A stretch of 64,000 nt of DNA, from the NCBI GenBank assembly GCA_002281775.1, contig NCGY01000003.1, forward strand, positions 1 to 64,000, written 5' to 3'. Made by a program: the position numbers and the translations under genes. Shown in pieces: positions 45,513 to 54,132 of this stretch; position 1 is the first letter of the stretch, and each line of letters starts with the position of its first letter. This DNA comes from Hydrogenophilales bacterium 16-64-46 (GTDB lineage: Bacteria > Pseudomonadota > Gammaproteobacteria > Burkholderiales > Thiobacillaceae). The notes beneath the pieces were generated by a model. It was given only the letters and a program-made list of their open reading frames with translations, was not told the DNA's origin and did no database searches.

Positions 45513-45533
45513 CAAAAAGGGGCCGAAGCCCCT
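45513..45533 (-). terminator. Intrinsic terminator downstream of soxB
   Basis: On the minus strand AGGGGC, a TTCG tetraloop, and GCCCCT are followed directly by a run of T (TTTTTG). The stable UUCG loop and U-tract make it a strong terminator closing the sox unit before alaS. Confidence 0.85.
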
Positions 45534-45556
45534 CGTTGCCGATCCTGGCGGGCCGA

Positions 45557-47299
45557 TCAGGAATAACTGCCGTCGTAATCCGCGATGCCGGGGTTGTTCT
45601 TGCCGATGCCGACTATCTTCGGGGTGTTGAGCTTGACGCCCTTGATGGTCTTCTTGTCGCGCAGGTAGCTCGCCACTACATCCCACACGGGTTCACCCTG
45701 CACGCCTTCACCCACCGGGGCCCAGCCGGCGACCTTGTAGACCTTGTCGGCCTCGACCGGCTTGCCTTTGAGCATCATGTCGGTGATGCGCTCGCCGATT
45801 TTCTTGTTGGGGTTGACGGTGTACTCGATGCCACCCACACGCACCATATCGCCGCCTTGCTGGTAGTACGGGTCGTCGTTGAACAGGTTGTCGCAGACGT
45901 CTTCCATAATGGTTTTGATGGTTGCGCCCGTCATCTCGTTCAGCGTGGTCTGCGGGTAGGTGATGGCGGTCTGGTCCATCAGGCGTTCCATGGTGATGGG
46001 GTCACCCGGCAGCAGGGTGGTGCCCCAGCGGAAGCCCGGCGAGAAGGCGGCGTCGGCACCCTTCACTTCCATCAGCGCGTCGACGATGACCTGGTCCCAG
46101 GTGCCGTTGAAGTTGCCGCGGCGGTAGAGGAAGTCGTCGGTGATGGCCAGCGTTTCGTTGAGCTTGGCCTCGTAGGGCGCACGCACGGTCTTGATGAACG
46201 CGTCCATGTCCTTGTCTGCCGGCAAAAGGTTGGAGAATACCGGCAGCAGGCGGTATTTGTAGCTGACGACGCGTTTGCCCTTGACTTCGAAGTCCATCAC
46301 GCCGAGGAACTTGCTGTTGGAACCGGCGTTGGTGACGAGCGTGATGCCTTTGGCGTTCTTGACCTGCACAGGCTGCGGCACGCCGTCGTGGGTGTGGCCG
46401 CCGAAGATGGCGTCGATGCCGGTGACGCGGCTGGCCATCTTGAGGTCCACGTCCATGCCGTTGTGCGAGAGCACGACGACGACCTGCGCGCCGTTGGTGC
46501 GGGCGTCATCCACCCATTTCTGCATATTGTCGTCGCGAATGCCGAAGCTCCAGTCCGGCACCATCCAGCGCGGGTTGGCGATGGGGGTGTAGGGGAAGGC
46601 CTGGCCGATCACGGCGATCTTGACGCCGTTCTGTTCCTTTATCACGTAGGGTTTGAAGACCTGGTCGCCGAAGTCGTTGGTGACGACGTTCTGCGCGACG
46701 AAATCGACATTGGCATTCTTGAAGTCCTTGTTGACGATTTCCATCACGCGCTCGGCACCGAAGGTCGATTCCCAGTGCGGGGTCATGACGTTTACGCCGA
46801 GTTTGATGCAGGCGTCGACCATGTCCTGCGCGTTGGTCCACAGCGAGGTGGCGGAGCCCTGCCAGGTATCGCCCCCGTCCAGCAGCAGCGCACCAGGGCG
46901 TTGGGCGCGCATCCTGTCGACCAGAGTTTTCAGGTGGGCAAAGCCGCCAACCTTGCCGTAGACCTTGGCGGCCTCGGTAAAGTCGAGGTAGGAGAAGGCA
47001 TGGGCTTCGGCGCTGCCCGGTTTGATGCCGTAAGTCTTGAGCAGGTCGCGCCCGACGATGTGGGGGACCTTGCCCACGGCGCTGCCCACGCCAAGGTTGA
47101 CGTTGGGTTCGCGGAACCACACCGGCAGCAGCTGGGCGTGGCAGTCGGTAAAGTGCAGGAAGGAGACGTTGCCATGGCGCGGCACGTCATAGAAATTGGC
47201 GGGTGCTATGCCTGCCAATGCAGACTTGCTGTCAAGCGCCATGCCGGAGGCGGCGGCGACGGCCAGCAGTTGCAGGAATTCACGGCGATTCATGTGCAT
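45557..47299 (-). CDS. soxB: SoxB, thiosulfohydrolase
   Basis: This 580-residue periplasmic di-manganese enzyme of the 5'-nucleotidase family hydrolyses sulfate from the SoxY-thiosulfonate adduct. It has a twin-arginine leader (NRREFLQLLAVAAASGMAL), the metal motif SFLHFTDCHAQLLPVWFREP, LLLDGGDTWQGSATSLW, VVVLSHNGMDVDLKMA and GGHTHDGVPQP. The ATG at 47299 is favoured because AGGAG is six bases upstream; an ATG two codons later is possible. An intrinsic terminator lies between soxA and this gene, so soxB may be partly uncoupled from soxXYZA. Confidence 0.96.
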   Translation of the reverse strand: MHMNRREFLQLLAVAAASGMALDSKSALAGIAPANFYDVPRHGNVSFLHFTDCHAQLLPVWFREPNVNLGVGSAVGKVPHIVGRDLLKTYGIKPGSAEAHAFSYLDFTEAAKVYGKVGGFAHLKTLVDRMRAQRPGALLLDGGDTWQGSATSLWTNAQDMVDACIKLGVNVMTPHWESTFGAERVMEIVNKDFKNANVDFVAQNVVTNDFGDQVFKPYVIKEQNGVKIAVIGQAFPYTPIANPRWMVPDWSFGIRDDNMQKWVDDARTNGAQVVVVLSHNGMDVDLKMASRVTGIDAIFGGHTHDGVPQPVQVKNAKGITLVTNAGSNSKFLGVMDFEVKGKRVVSYKYRLLPVFSNLLPADKDMDAFIKTVRAPYEAKLNETLAITDDFLYRRGNFNGTWDQVIVDALMEVKGADAAFSPGFRWGTTLLPGDPITMERLMDQTAITYPQTTLNEMTGATIKTIMEDVCDNLFNDDPYYQQGGDMVRVGGIEYTVNPNKKIGERITDMMLKGKPVEADKVYKVAGWAPVGEGVQGEPVWDVVASYLRDKKTIKGVKLNTPKIVGIGKNNPGIADYDGSYS

Positions 47300-47392
47300 G
47301 GGGGGCTCCTCGGATCAATGGTGGCGGCCGCTATTGTCGGGCTGCGGTGCGCCTTGGGTAAATGGTATCTCCGGTTCATGCGGGCATAAACG

Positions 47393-47414
47393 AAAAAGCC
47401 CGGTTGCCCGGGCT
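47393..47414 (-). terminator. Intrinsic terminator between soxA and soxB
   Basis: On the minus strand AGCCCGG, loop GCAA, CCGGGCT is followed by TTTTTC. It lies just 22 bases after the soxA stop at 47436, inside the sox gene run. Confidence 0.8.
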
Positions 47415-47435
47415 CTTTCCGAACGGTGGGCCGGC

Positions 47436-48281
47436 TTACTTGCGGAACACCGAGGCCTTCATGGGCAGGCCGTTTGACAACGAGGAATGGAAGTACTCCA
47501 GGTTGTTCATCGTCACGCTGTTGACTGCGGGCGGCACCGCGCGCACCTGCTTGAAGCAACCAGTGTAGCGGTTCTGCAGGGTGACGAGGTTGTCGCCGCC
47601 ACGGAACACCGGCCAGTGAACGGCATGGCCGACCGCAGGCGAGATGAGTTCCGAACGCAGGCGCACACCGGCGTTCTGCACGTGGCAGCTCGCGCAAGCG
47701 AAGTTGAGCTGACCCTTGCGGGCGAAGAAGGTCTTCTTGCCGTCTTCGTAGGCAGCCATGGCCTTGGGACCTTCAACCTTGATGTTCATGAGCATGCCGT
47801 CAGACAGCGTGCGCATGTAGGCGGTGAGGAAACCGAAGGTGTTCTTGTCACCGGGTTTGAATGCTTCCTCGCCATTGGCGGTGCGACAGTCGTTGATCGC
47901 GTTTTCGAGCGTGACGACCTTGCCTTTGGCTTCGTCGAACATGGGGTAATTGCCGGCAATCTGTTTGCCGCCGTTGGGCAGACAGTCGGCGTAGGTCTTG
48001 CCATTCTTGAACGGTGTTTCCCACATCTTGCGGCCCTTCTCGATCTGGGATTCGTAGGGCGGAAATTCCATGATCGCGTCGTACTGCGCCTTGCTGTCTG
48101 CATCAAAGGCGAGGGCCCCGTAGACATAGTCATCGAGCTTGATGTTGGGGTATTTGGCGGTGTAATACTTGATGAACTCCTGGCGATCCTGCTCAGGGGT
48201 TGCATGGGCAGTGGCTACGCCGAGGGCGATACCCAGACCGGTGAGTCCTGCCAGCAGCTTTGCAATGGTTTGTTGTTTCAT
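47436..48281 (-). CDS. soxA: SoxA, c-type cytochrome of the SoxAX complex
   Basis: A 281-residue protein with signal peptide (cleaved near AHA-TP) and a single heme c site CASCH (196-200). The catalytic-ligand cysteine is Cys242 in RYTGCFKQVR, and Cys100 and Cys132 replace the first heme as a disulfide. It is therefore a mono-heme SoxA. SoxAX oxidatively joins thiosulfate to SoxY-Cys. It lies after soxZ, separated by a 12-base-pair hairpin. GGAGG precedes the ATG. Confidence 0.95.
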   Translation of the reverse strand: MKQQTIAKLLAGLTGLGIALGVATAHATPEQDRQEFIKYYTAKYPNIKLDDYVYGALAFDADSKAQYDAIMEFPPYESQIEKGRKMWETPFKNGKTYADCLPNGGKQIAGNYPMFDEAKGKVVTLENAINDCRTANGEEAFKPGDKNTFGFLTAYMRTLSDGMLMNIKVEGPKAMAAYEDGKKTFFARKGQLNFACASCHVQNAGVRLRSELISPAVGHAVHWPVFRGGDNLVTLQNRYTGCFKQVRAVPPAVNSVTMNNLEYFHSSLSNGLPMKASVFRK

Positions 48282-48309
48282 GCCGTCCTCCAGAAACCTG
48301 ATGAATCAA

Positions 48310-48337
48310 GCGAAGCGGGGCTTGCGCCCCGCTTCGC
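48310..48337 (-). terminator. Strong hairpin between soxZ and soxA without U-tract
   Basis: A 12-base perfect stem (GCGAAGCGGGGC with GCCCCGCTTCGC) and a 4-base loop lies in the 65-base gap between soxZ and soxA. On the minus strand it is followed by TTGATTC, which is not a U run. It is therefore more likely an mRNA stability or processing element than a full terminator. Confidence 0.6.
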
Positions 48338-48346
48338 CATTCGGTG

Positions 48347-48661
48347 TTAGCCGATCGTGGCGTCGGCGCTGTTTTTGTCGCCCTTGTTGTCAACCCAGCT
48401 GACAGTGACCTTGTCGCCAGCCTTGGCACCCTTGACCTTGAAGCCGAGGTAGGGATTCTTGGAAATGCCGCCCGACAGGCCGGCTTTCATGACGGTATTG
48501 CCGCCGACAGTCGCGGTGACTTCGGTAATGTAGTGCGCGGGCACCAGCTGGCCGGTCTTGGCGTCTTTGCGCTGGCCCGTTTCCATCGGGTGGTTCATCA
48601 AAACTTTGACATCGGCAACATCGCCAGCCATGGTGGCGCGGATACGCATCGGTTCAGCCAT
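48347..48661 (-). CDS. soxZ: SoxZ, partner of sulfur carrier SoxY
   Basis: A 104-residue beta-sandwich protein: MRIRATMAGDVADVKVLMNHPMETGQRKD (key residues), HYITEVTATVGGN, SGGISKNPYLGFKVKGAKAGDKVTVSW (key residues). The HPMETG motif is characteristic. There is no signal peptide, as usual; it is exported bound to SoxY. It follows soxY by 62 bases. Confidence 0.96.
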   Translation of the reverse strand: MAEPMRIRATMAGDVADVKVLMNHPMETGQRKDAKTGQLVPAHYITEVTATVGGNTVMKAGLSGGISKNPYLGFKVKGAKAGDKVTVSWVDNKGDKNSADATIG

Positions 48662-48723
48662 TTGGCTTTCCTTTCCTAAAAAATGTTCAGTTCGGTCTTA
48701 AAAGGGATCAGCAGGGAAGGGGC

Positions 48724-49191
48724 TTAGCCGCCGCAACCACCGATGGTGACCTTGACTTCCTTGGCTGCGGTGTAGGACTTGCCGCCGGCGGTGACCACGG
48801 CACGGATCAGCGCAGTCTGGCCCATCTTGATGCGGGTGGACACGAAACCCTGGGTACCACCGGAGAGGTCGAAATCAGCAACCAGCGGGGTGGCGTTTTT
48901 CTCGGCGATCAGGGCGATGGCGGTGGTACCGGCAATGCCGCTGGTGATTTCCACCGGGACCACGGCACCGTTTTCGGCGATGTCCGGTGCCTTGATGGTG
49001 ATGTCCTTGGAGTCGGCTGGCGCGGAAACACCCATGGACTTCATGGCGTCGCCGACGTTCTTGGCTTCGAAGGCGCTGCGCGGTGCGCCGGCCAGGGCCT
49101 GGGTGGGTTTCAGCAGACCAGCGGCCACGGCGACGGCGACGGTTCCGGCACCAGCAGCGCCCTTCAGTACGTTTCTACGAAATGCATTCAT
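48724..49191 (-). CDS. soxY: SoxY, periplasmic sulfur-carrier protein
   Basis: A 155-residue protein has a Tat-type leader (FRRNVLKGAAGAGTVAVAVAAGLL). The mature beta-sandwich ends in the diagnostic IGGCGG, whose cysteine carries the thiosulfate-derived sulfur. I prefer the ATG at 49191 because AGGAG then has normal spacing; an ATG two codons earlier is too close to it. It partners SoxZ. Confidence 0.96.
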   Translation of the reverse strand: MNAFRRNVLKGAAGAGTVAVAVAAGLLKPTQALAGAPRSAFEAKNVGDAMKSMGVSAPADSKDITIKAPDIAENGAVVPVEITSGIAGTTAIALIAEKNATPLVADFDLSGGTQGFVSTRIKMGQTALIRAVVTAGGKSYTAAKEVKVTIGGCGG

Positions 49192-49228
49192 TAGCATGTC
49201 TCCTTGCTTGAATAATAAAACGTTGGGT

Positions 49229-49597
49229 TTACAGACCGTAGACGAAATCGGTCACTTTATCGATTTCCTGTTCCGTCAACACACCGTGCTTACCAAAGGG
49301 AATCATCGAACTGGCAGGGTTGAAGGCGGTGGCATCCCAGATCTGGGCGCGCAGCTTGGCCTTGTCAGGGTAGCGCGCACTCATGGCAATGAGGGGAGGG
49401 CCATACAGGCCGGTGGATTCCGCATCAGGCACGGTGGGCATGCCATGACAGGCGAGGCAGTTGCCCTTGGTGCGGTTGAATGCGATGTCTTTACCGGTTT
49501 CTTCCTTTTTCGGCGCAGGGGTCTGGGCCAGGGCGCTGGTCGTGAGTACTGCGGCGCCGATGGCGCAGGCAGCTGCAACCTGGTGCAACTTACGCAT
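49229..49597 (-). CDS. soxX: SoxX, monoheme c-type cytochrome of SoxAX
   Basis: A 122-residue protein with signal peptide (MRKLHQVAAACAIGAAVLTT, cleaved near ALA-QT), one heme site CLACH (47-51) and axial-methionine candidate in SSMIPFGKHGVL. The ATG at 49597 is chosen since AGGAGG is six bases upstream; the ATG at 49603 is immediately adjacent to it. It is the first gene of soxXYZAB. Confidence 0.93.
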   Translation of the reverse strand: MRKLHQVAAACAIGAAVLTTSALAQTPAPKKEETGKDIAFNRTKGNCLACHGMPTVPDAESTGLYGPPLIAMSARYPDKAKLRAQIWDATAFNPASSMIPFGKHGVLTEQEIDKVTDFVYGL

Positions 49598-49796
49598 AGT
49601 CATCCTCCTAAGTATTAACGTCTTGGTGAGGCGCGTGCTGTCTGAAGTTCCACACAGATCGCGCTATCCAGTCAAGGATGAGACGAAGCATAGTGGAATT
49701 AGTTTTTGGCGTGCAAGGCCGCACATGAATTTTTACGTGCAAATCGCAGGGTAAATTCCTACCAGCCGCGCCCGTGCTTGGTTTCGGCGATTGCGG
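49598..49796 (-). promoter_or_regulatory. Presumed sox promoter region, boxes not assigned
   Basis: This ~200-base AT-richer spacer precedes soxX. A TTGCAC then CTATGC with 17-base spacing can be read on the minus strand, but the match is poor. No clear operator is seen. Confidence 0.3.
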
Positions 49797-51242
49797 TCAA
49801 CTTTTGCGCTGGGCTTTTTCCAGCGCCTGCCACTCGCGCCGGCGCGCCTCTGCCGACGACAGGTCATAGAAGCTGCCGTCGGCGGCACGGATGCCCAGTT
49901 CGATCTGCTCGATGGCCGCGACCAGGTTGCCGGCAAGCGCTTCGGCCTCAGCCTGCGCGCGGTGGCTGAGCAGCTTGTGGCCCAGCCGTGCATGCGCCTG
50001 GGCGGCGAGTCGCCACAGGCGGCGGTCGCCGGGGTAGAGGTCGAGGGACTTGTTGACCTGGCCCAATGCGTCGTCCGGCTGCCTGGCTGCAAGCAGGGAC
50101 GCGATCAGGCCATACTGCAGGGGGCGGTATCCCGGGTGGGCCTGGACGGCGGACTGGTAACGCTGGACGGCGAGGCCCGTTTTGCCTGCGGTAAGCGCAA
50201 CCTGGCCCGGCAGGCTGGCGAGTAGGGCGTTGTCTTTGCCGGTTGCGGCGAACGATTGCACGAGGGTTTCGGCCTCGTCGAACTGGCGGGCACGCAAAAG
50301 TGCCAGTGCAAGACCATAGCGGGCCGCTGTTTCGCTGCTGTAACGGCCGTCCTTGAGCGCGGCGCGCGCAGCCTGCAGGGCGTCGGTCGCATTGTCCTCG
50401 CGGCTGCGCAGGCGGGCACGAACCAGCTGGAAGTCGAGGCTGTCTGGTACCTGGTGATAGGGTGTGGATTCGCTGCGCGCTTCCATGTCGGAAATGCGTT
50501 CCGAGGTCAGCGGGTGGGTGCGCAGGTAGGCGGGCGCGCTGCTGTCATAGAAGCGGTTGGCGCGTTGCAGGCGATTGAAAAAGCCGCTCATGCCGCGCGG
50601 GTCGAAGCTCGCCTGGGACAGCATGTCGTAGCCAAGACGGTCCGCCTCACGCTCGAAATCACGGCTGAAATTGAGCTGATTTTGCACGGAATACGCCTGG
50701 GTCGTGGCGATGGCGGCCCCCGCAAGATTGGGGTTCGAGCGCGAGGCAAGCAGGGCCAGCGCAAGGGCCGCCATCGTCGGCCAGTAACTCTGGCTCTGCG
50801 CGGCGACCATGCGGGCGATGTGATCCTGGGTGACGTGCGCGATCTCGTGCGCGATCACGCCGGCAAATTCGGATTCGCTCTGTGCCGCCAGCAGCAGCCC
50901 GGTGTGGACGCCGATGTTCCCGCCAGGAAGCGCAAAAGCGTTGATGCTCGGGTCGTCGACGACAAAGAAGGTGAATTCGCGGTGATTGCGGGTGCTGACG
51001 GAAACTAGTTTGTAGCCGAGCTGATTCAAGTAGGTCTCGGTTTCCGGATCGTCCAGATAGCGCGGGTCAGCGTAGACGTCGTGCAGTATGGCCTGCCCGA
51101 GCGCAGCCTCGTCCTGGTCGGAAAAATACTGGCGCGAGACTTCGCCCAGGTCGGGTAGGTCCGAAGCATGAACCGGTTGCAGGGCGAGCAGGAGCGCGAG
51201 CAGGGGACGCAGCATCAGCGGAATGACGGGGGAGTGGGGCAT
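49797..51242 (-). CDS. M48-family metalloprotease with TPR repeats (BepA-like)
   Basis: This 481-residue periplasmic protein has a signal peptide (up to VHA-SD). The gluzincin site [10 protein letters not shown] (residues 132-141) and the third zinc ligand in [11 protein letters not shown] follow, and TPR-like repeats occupy roughly 290-460. BepA/YfgC-type proteases maintain outer-membrane assembly and degrade misfolded LptD or BamA. I start at [11 protein letters not shown] (51242); an internal ATG nine codons later is also possible. It is divergent from moaC across 40 bases. Confidence 0.85.
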   Translation of the reverse strand: MPHSPVIPLMLRPLLALLLALQPVHASDLPDLGEVSRQYFSDQDEAALGQAILHDVYADPRYLDDPETETYLNQLGYKLVSVSTRNHREFTFFVVDDPSINAFALPGGNIGVHTGLLLAAQSESEFAGVIAHEIAHVTQDHIARMVAAQSQSYWPTMAALALALLASRSNPNLAGAAIATTQAYSVQNQLNFSRDFEREADRLGYDMLSQASFDPRGMSGFFNRLQRANRFYDSSAPAYLRTHPLTSERISDMEARSESTPYHQVPDSLDFQLVRARLRSREDNATDALQAARAALKDGRYSSETAARYGLALALLRARQFDEAETLVQSFAATGKDNALLASLPGQVALTAGKTGLAVQRYQSAVQAHPGYRPLQYGLIASLLAARQPDDALGQVNKSLDLYPGDRRLWRLAAQAHARLGHKLLSHRAQAEAEALAGNLVAAIEQIELGIRAADGSFYDLSSAEARRREWQALEKAQRKS

Positions 51243-51282
51243 TTCGTTTACGATGCGCGGATTGCAACGAGGTTCCGGAAAT

Positions 51283-51768
51283 ATGAGCGATCTAACCCAT
51301 TTCGATGAATCGGGGCAGGCTGTCATGGTCGACGTGGCGGACAAGGCCGAAACCCGTCGCGTGGCCGTGGCCGGCGGTCGCATCCGCATGTTACCCGATA
51401 CGCTCACGCGCATTCTCGACGGCGAAGCCGCCAAGGGTGACGTGCTGGGGGTGGCCCGCATCGCGGCCATCCAGGCAACCAAGCGCACTGCAGAACTGAT
51501 CCCGCTGTGCCACCCCATCGCCCTGACCCGGGTGACGGTCGAGTTCGAGCCCGATGTCGCAGGGGCGGCTGTTGCGTGCACGGTCAGGGCCGAGACTGTC
51601 GGCAAAACCGGGGTGGAAATGGAAGCACTCACGGGCGCATCGGTTGCGTTGCTGACTATCTACGATATGTGCAAGGCAGTGGATCGCGGCATGACGATCG
51701 AATCCGTCCGGCTACTGGAAAAACTGGGCGGCAAATCGGGCCACTGGCAGGCCGCCCAATCAAAGTGA
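51283..51768 (+). CDS. moaC: Cyclic pyranopterin monophosphate synthase
   Basis: A 161-residue enzyme of molybdenum cofactor synthesis, forming cPMP. It contains [37 protein letters not shown] and [30 protein letters not shown]. Moco is needed by SoeA encoded downstream. The start ATG at 51283 has GAGGTTCCGG upstream. It lies 15 bases before the ACP gene and could be cotranscribed with that cassette. Confidence 0.96.
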   Translation: MSDLTHFDESGQAVMVDVADKAETRRVAVAGGRIRMLPDTLTRILDGEAAKGDVLGVARIAAIQATKRTAELIPLCHPIALTRVTVEFEPDVAGAAVACTVRAETVGKTGVEMEALTGASVALLTIYDMCKAVDRGMTIESVRLLEKLGGKSGHWQAAQSK

Positions 51769-51783
51769 AATGGTTTTGACATC

Positions 51784-52011
51784 ATGAGCTTGAGTCCTGC
51801 TGAAATCATCCGTACGGAATTCCGCAAAATGCTGCGCCAGGATTTTCCTGCTGAGATCGACGACATTCCGATTGCAGACATGGGGGTCGACTCCCTGGAC
51901 TTCTTCGAGGTGATTCTCCGGCTCGAAGAGGCGCATGGTATCGTCATCCCCATCGAGAAGCTGGATAGCGTAGTGACCCTGCGCGATCTGATCGCGGCGC
52001 TCGATGCCTGA
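51784..52011 (+). CDS. Acyl carrier protein
   Basis: A 75-residue ACP with the phosphopantetheine attachment serine Ser37 in MGVDSLDFFEVILRLEEAHGI. Helices I and IV read EIIRTEFRKML and LRDLIAALDA. It differs from FabF-linked AcpP in its basic first helix and in lacking the usual KVVD. It is the first gene of a cassette with an alpha/beta-hydrolase and a P450, and the stop codon overlaps the hydrolase start by 8 bases. It probably presents a dedicated acyl or aminoacyl substrate. Confidence 0.9.
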   Translation: MSLSPAEIIRTEFRKMLRQDFPAEIDDIPIADMGVDSLDFFEVILRLEEAHGIVIPIEKLDSVVTLRDLIAALDA

Positions 52012-52996
52012 GGACGCCCGCTATTTCTTCCATAAATCGGCGCGACTGAGCGACGAGGAGAAGCGACGGTTGCGCACCGCCATTGCGGTGGAGTGCTGCC
52101 TGGCGGGCCGGCCGGGCGAGCGGGGCGCGCTTGCGGCTTCGCTCTGCCGGATGCTGTCGGGCAAGTCGCCGATGCAGGGGGGGCAGCTGGTCGACTGGCT
52201 GCTGGCCTACGGGACGCCCAGACTGCTCATGCGATTGAAGCAGACGCACTCGCCCCTGGCGGGAGGCATCTGGCTCGCGCGCGCGATCTCGCGCATCGAG
52301 CCGGCGAACCTGCTGCGGCGGGAACACATCCGCCCCGATATCCAGCGTTTTCTGGCCAGCCCGACACCGCGTACCGCGCTGGTCTGCTTTGCCGGCAGCG
52401 CACAGAAACTGAGCGTGCCGGTGCAGCTGTTCCATGCGCACGCCGCGACCCGTTTCGATCTCATCGTGTATTTGCGCGATGCCAGCAAACAGCAGTTCAC
52501 CCAGGGCATTGCCGGGATTGCGGGCGACATGCCGGCGCTGTTCGAGCACGTGAAGACGCTCATTCCGCAAACCTGCCGGCTGGCCGTGCTGAGCGCTTCC
52601 AGTGGGGGGTATGCCGCGGTGCGCTTCGCCGAGTCTGCGGGGGCCGATCGGCTTGCAATGTTTTCGCCGTCTTTCCGCTTCAAGGAGGTGCCGGCGATAG
52701 ACGGCCCGGCCCGGTTGCGGACGGAAGCCGTGCGCATCTATTACGGTCGGGGCAACCTGAAGGACGCGCACTATGCGGCGGATTGGGGCAGTACCGGCTA
52801 TGCGCGCAGCCTGCGCTGGTTCAGCACGCATTCTCACGGCACCCTGCGCCACGTGTTCGAATGCGGGCAGGTCGATGCCCTGATGGACTGGCTGCAGGGA
52901 GGCACCGAGCTGTCTGTCCGCATGCGCCGGTCCTTGCTGGATGTGCTGCCCCACATTGCTGCACGGCTGCGGCCGGGTACGCTGAAAAAGAGGTGA
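52004..52996 (+). CDS. Alpha/beta-hydrolase-like protein in ACP/P450 cassette
   Basis: A 330-residue soluble protein. The N-terminal ~110 residues are helical and of unknown type. From ~123 an alpha/beta-hydrolase core follows: TALVCFAG, then the nucleophile elbow LAVLSASSGGYAAVRF (Ser199 in S-A-S-S-G). A late His occurs in THSHGTLRHVF (~276-283), as expected for the catalytic histidine. It could release or transfer the acyl group from the ACP, with which its gene overlaps. I do not recognise a named family. Confidence 0.6.
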   Translation: MPEDARYFFHKSARLSDEEKRRLRTAIAVECCLAGRPGERGALAASLCRMLSGKSPMQGGQLVDWLLAYGTPRLLMRLKQTHSPLAGGIWLARAISRIEPANLLRREHIRPDIQRFLASPTPRTALVCFAGSAQKLSVPVQLFHAHAATRFDLIVYLRDASKQQFTQGIAGIAGDMPALFEHVKTLIPQTCRLAVLSASSGGYAAVRFAESAGADRLAMFSPSFRFKEVPAIDGPARLRTEAVRIYYGRGNLKDAHYAADWGSTGYARSLRWFSTHSHGTLRHVFECGQVDALMDWLQGGTELSVRMRRSLLDVLPHIAARLRPGTLKKR

Positions 52997-52997
52997 T

Positions 52998-54041
52998 ATG
53001 AAGCACTTCGAGGCAAGTAAGGCGCTCGCGGAAGCCTACAAGTTCCGTAATGCGGCTCGCCATGCCGGGCCGGTCTCGACCCGCGCCTTCGTACAGGAGG
53101 CAGGCCAGGTCGTGCTGGTGTTCGATCCCGATGTGTCGCGGGCTGTGCTGACCTCGAAGACGTTCGTCGGGTTCAACTATTTCCGCGAGGGTCTCACGCG
53201 TTCGGCGGAGCTGGGGGATGAGCTGTGGTTGATCCAGGCGTTTTACGAAGCCTCAATGCTATTTAAGGAGGGCGACGAGCACCATGCGCTGAAACGCGCC
53301 TTTCATCGCATGCTGGAGACAGCCTGCAGCGAGGTCGAGGCCCGGCATGAGCAGGTGCGTGCCTATCTTTGCAAACGCAGAGCGTGCTATGGCAATGCGC
53401 TGGAATTTGCCCAGGCCTATGTGCGGCTGGTCGTGGGTGGGGTGATCGCCACGCTCACCGGAATACCCTTGAGGCGAGTCTGGCGTGCCCTGGCGCTGCG
53501 CCAAAATGTCTTCTTCTATATCTACCATCCGGCGCGGCAGCGGGCAACCAACGGGGCCCTGCGTCATCTGTTCGGCGATGCGCCTCGGCCCGATCCGGGA
53601 TCGCCGGCCGGGCTGGCGCGCCTGCTGGCCGAGAGTCTAGTCGTGATGGGGGTCGATCCCCTGATCGGCACATTATGCGCGAGCCTCGTGGACCCCACCC
53701 CGGAGCGTTTCGACAGCGGCGTATTTCGTTATTGCCCGACCTCCTTCGTGTCGCGGGTGTGCGTCCAGACAGTCGCGCTGGACGGGATCGATTTTGCCCC
53801 GGGCGATGTCTGCTATGCCGCCCTGCTGCCGTCGGCCCAGGCGCTAGCCTGCCCCGAGAAGACCAGGGTGGCGGCTTCGCTGTCCTTTGGCGTGGGGGTG
53901 CATGCCTGCATCGGCAAACATCTTTCGCTGGTTATGCTGCGGCAGGCCGAAGCAGTCTATCAGGCAGGCTTTGCCGAGGGCTTTGCGGGCAGGGTGGAGG
54001 TCGCAGCCGACGGTGCCTTTCTGGCTTTCCGCTCCGCGTGA
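52998..54041 (+). CDS. Compact, atypical cytochrome P450
   Basis: A 347-residue protein, about 50 shorter than bacterial P450s. It has the heme-thiolate loop SLSFGVGVHACIGKHLSLVML (Cys304, with F298, G300, H302, G306). The C-helix-like segment is EGDEHHALKRAFHRML (91-106). The I-helix reads MGVDPLIGTLCASL (217-230), where the threonine of A-G-x-D-T-T is replaced by Pro221. The expected ExxR Glu is missing: the aligned segment is DSGVFRY, with Gly at the Glu position. The I-to-K stretch is very short, so the J helix appears deleted. Because the heme loop is intact, it probably binds heme, but oxygen activation may be unconventional. It is cotranscribed with an ACP. Confidence 0.8.
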   Translation: MKHFEASKALAEAYKFRNAARHAGPVSTRAFVQEAGQVVLVFDPDVSRAVLTSKTFVGFNYFREGLTRSAELGDELWLIQAFYEASMLFKEGDEHHALKRAFHRMLETACSEVEARHEQVRAYLCKRRACYGNALEFAQAYVRLVVGGVIATLTGIPLRRVWRALALRQNVFFYIYHPARQRATNGALRHLFGDAPRPDPGSPAGLARLLAESLVVMGVDPLIGTLCASLVDPTPERFDSGVFRYCPTSFVSRVCVQTVALDGIDFAPGDVCYAALLPSAQALACPEKTRVAASLSFGVGVHACIGKHLSLVMLRQAEAVYQAGFAEGFAGRVEVAADGAFLAFRSA

Positions 54042-54132
54042 ATTGCGGGGGCGTGGAAACTGGTCATATCGTCCTCTTGCCGGATTGCGACAGTGCGGCA
54101 AGATCGGGGCGAAACGTACGGGAAGAAGTTCA

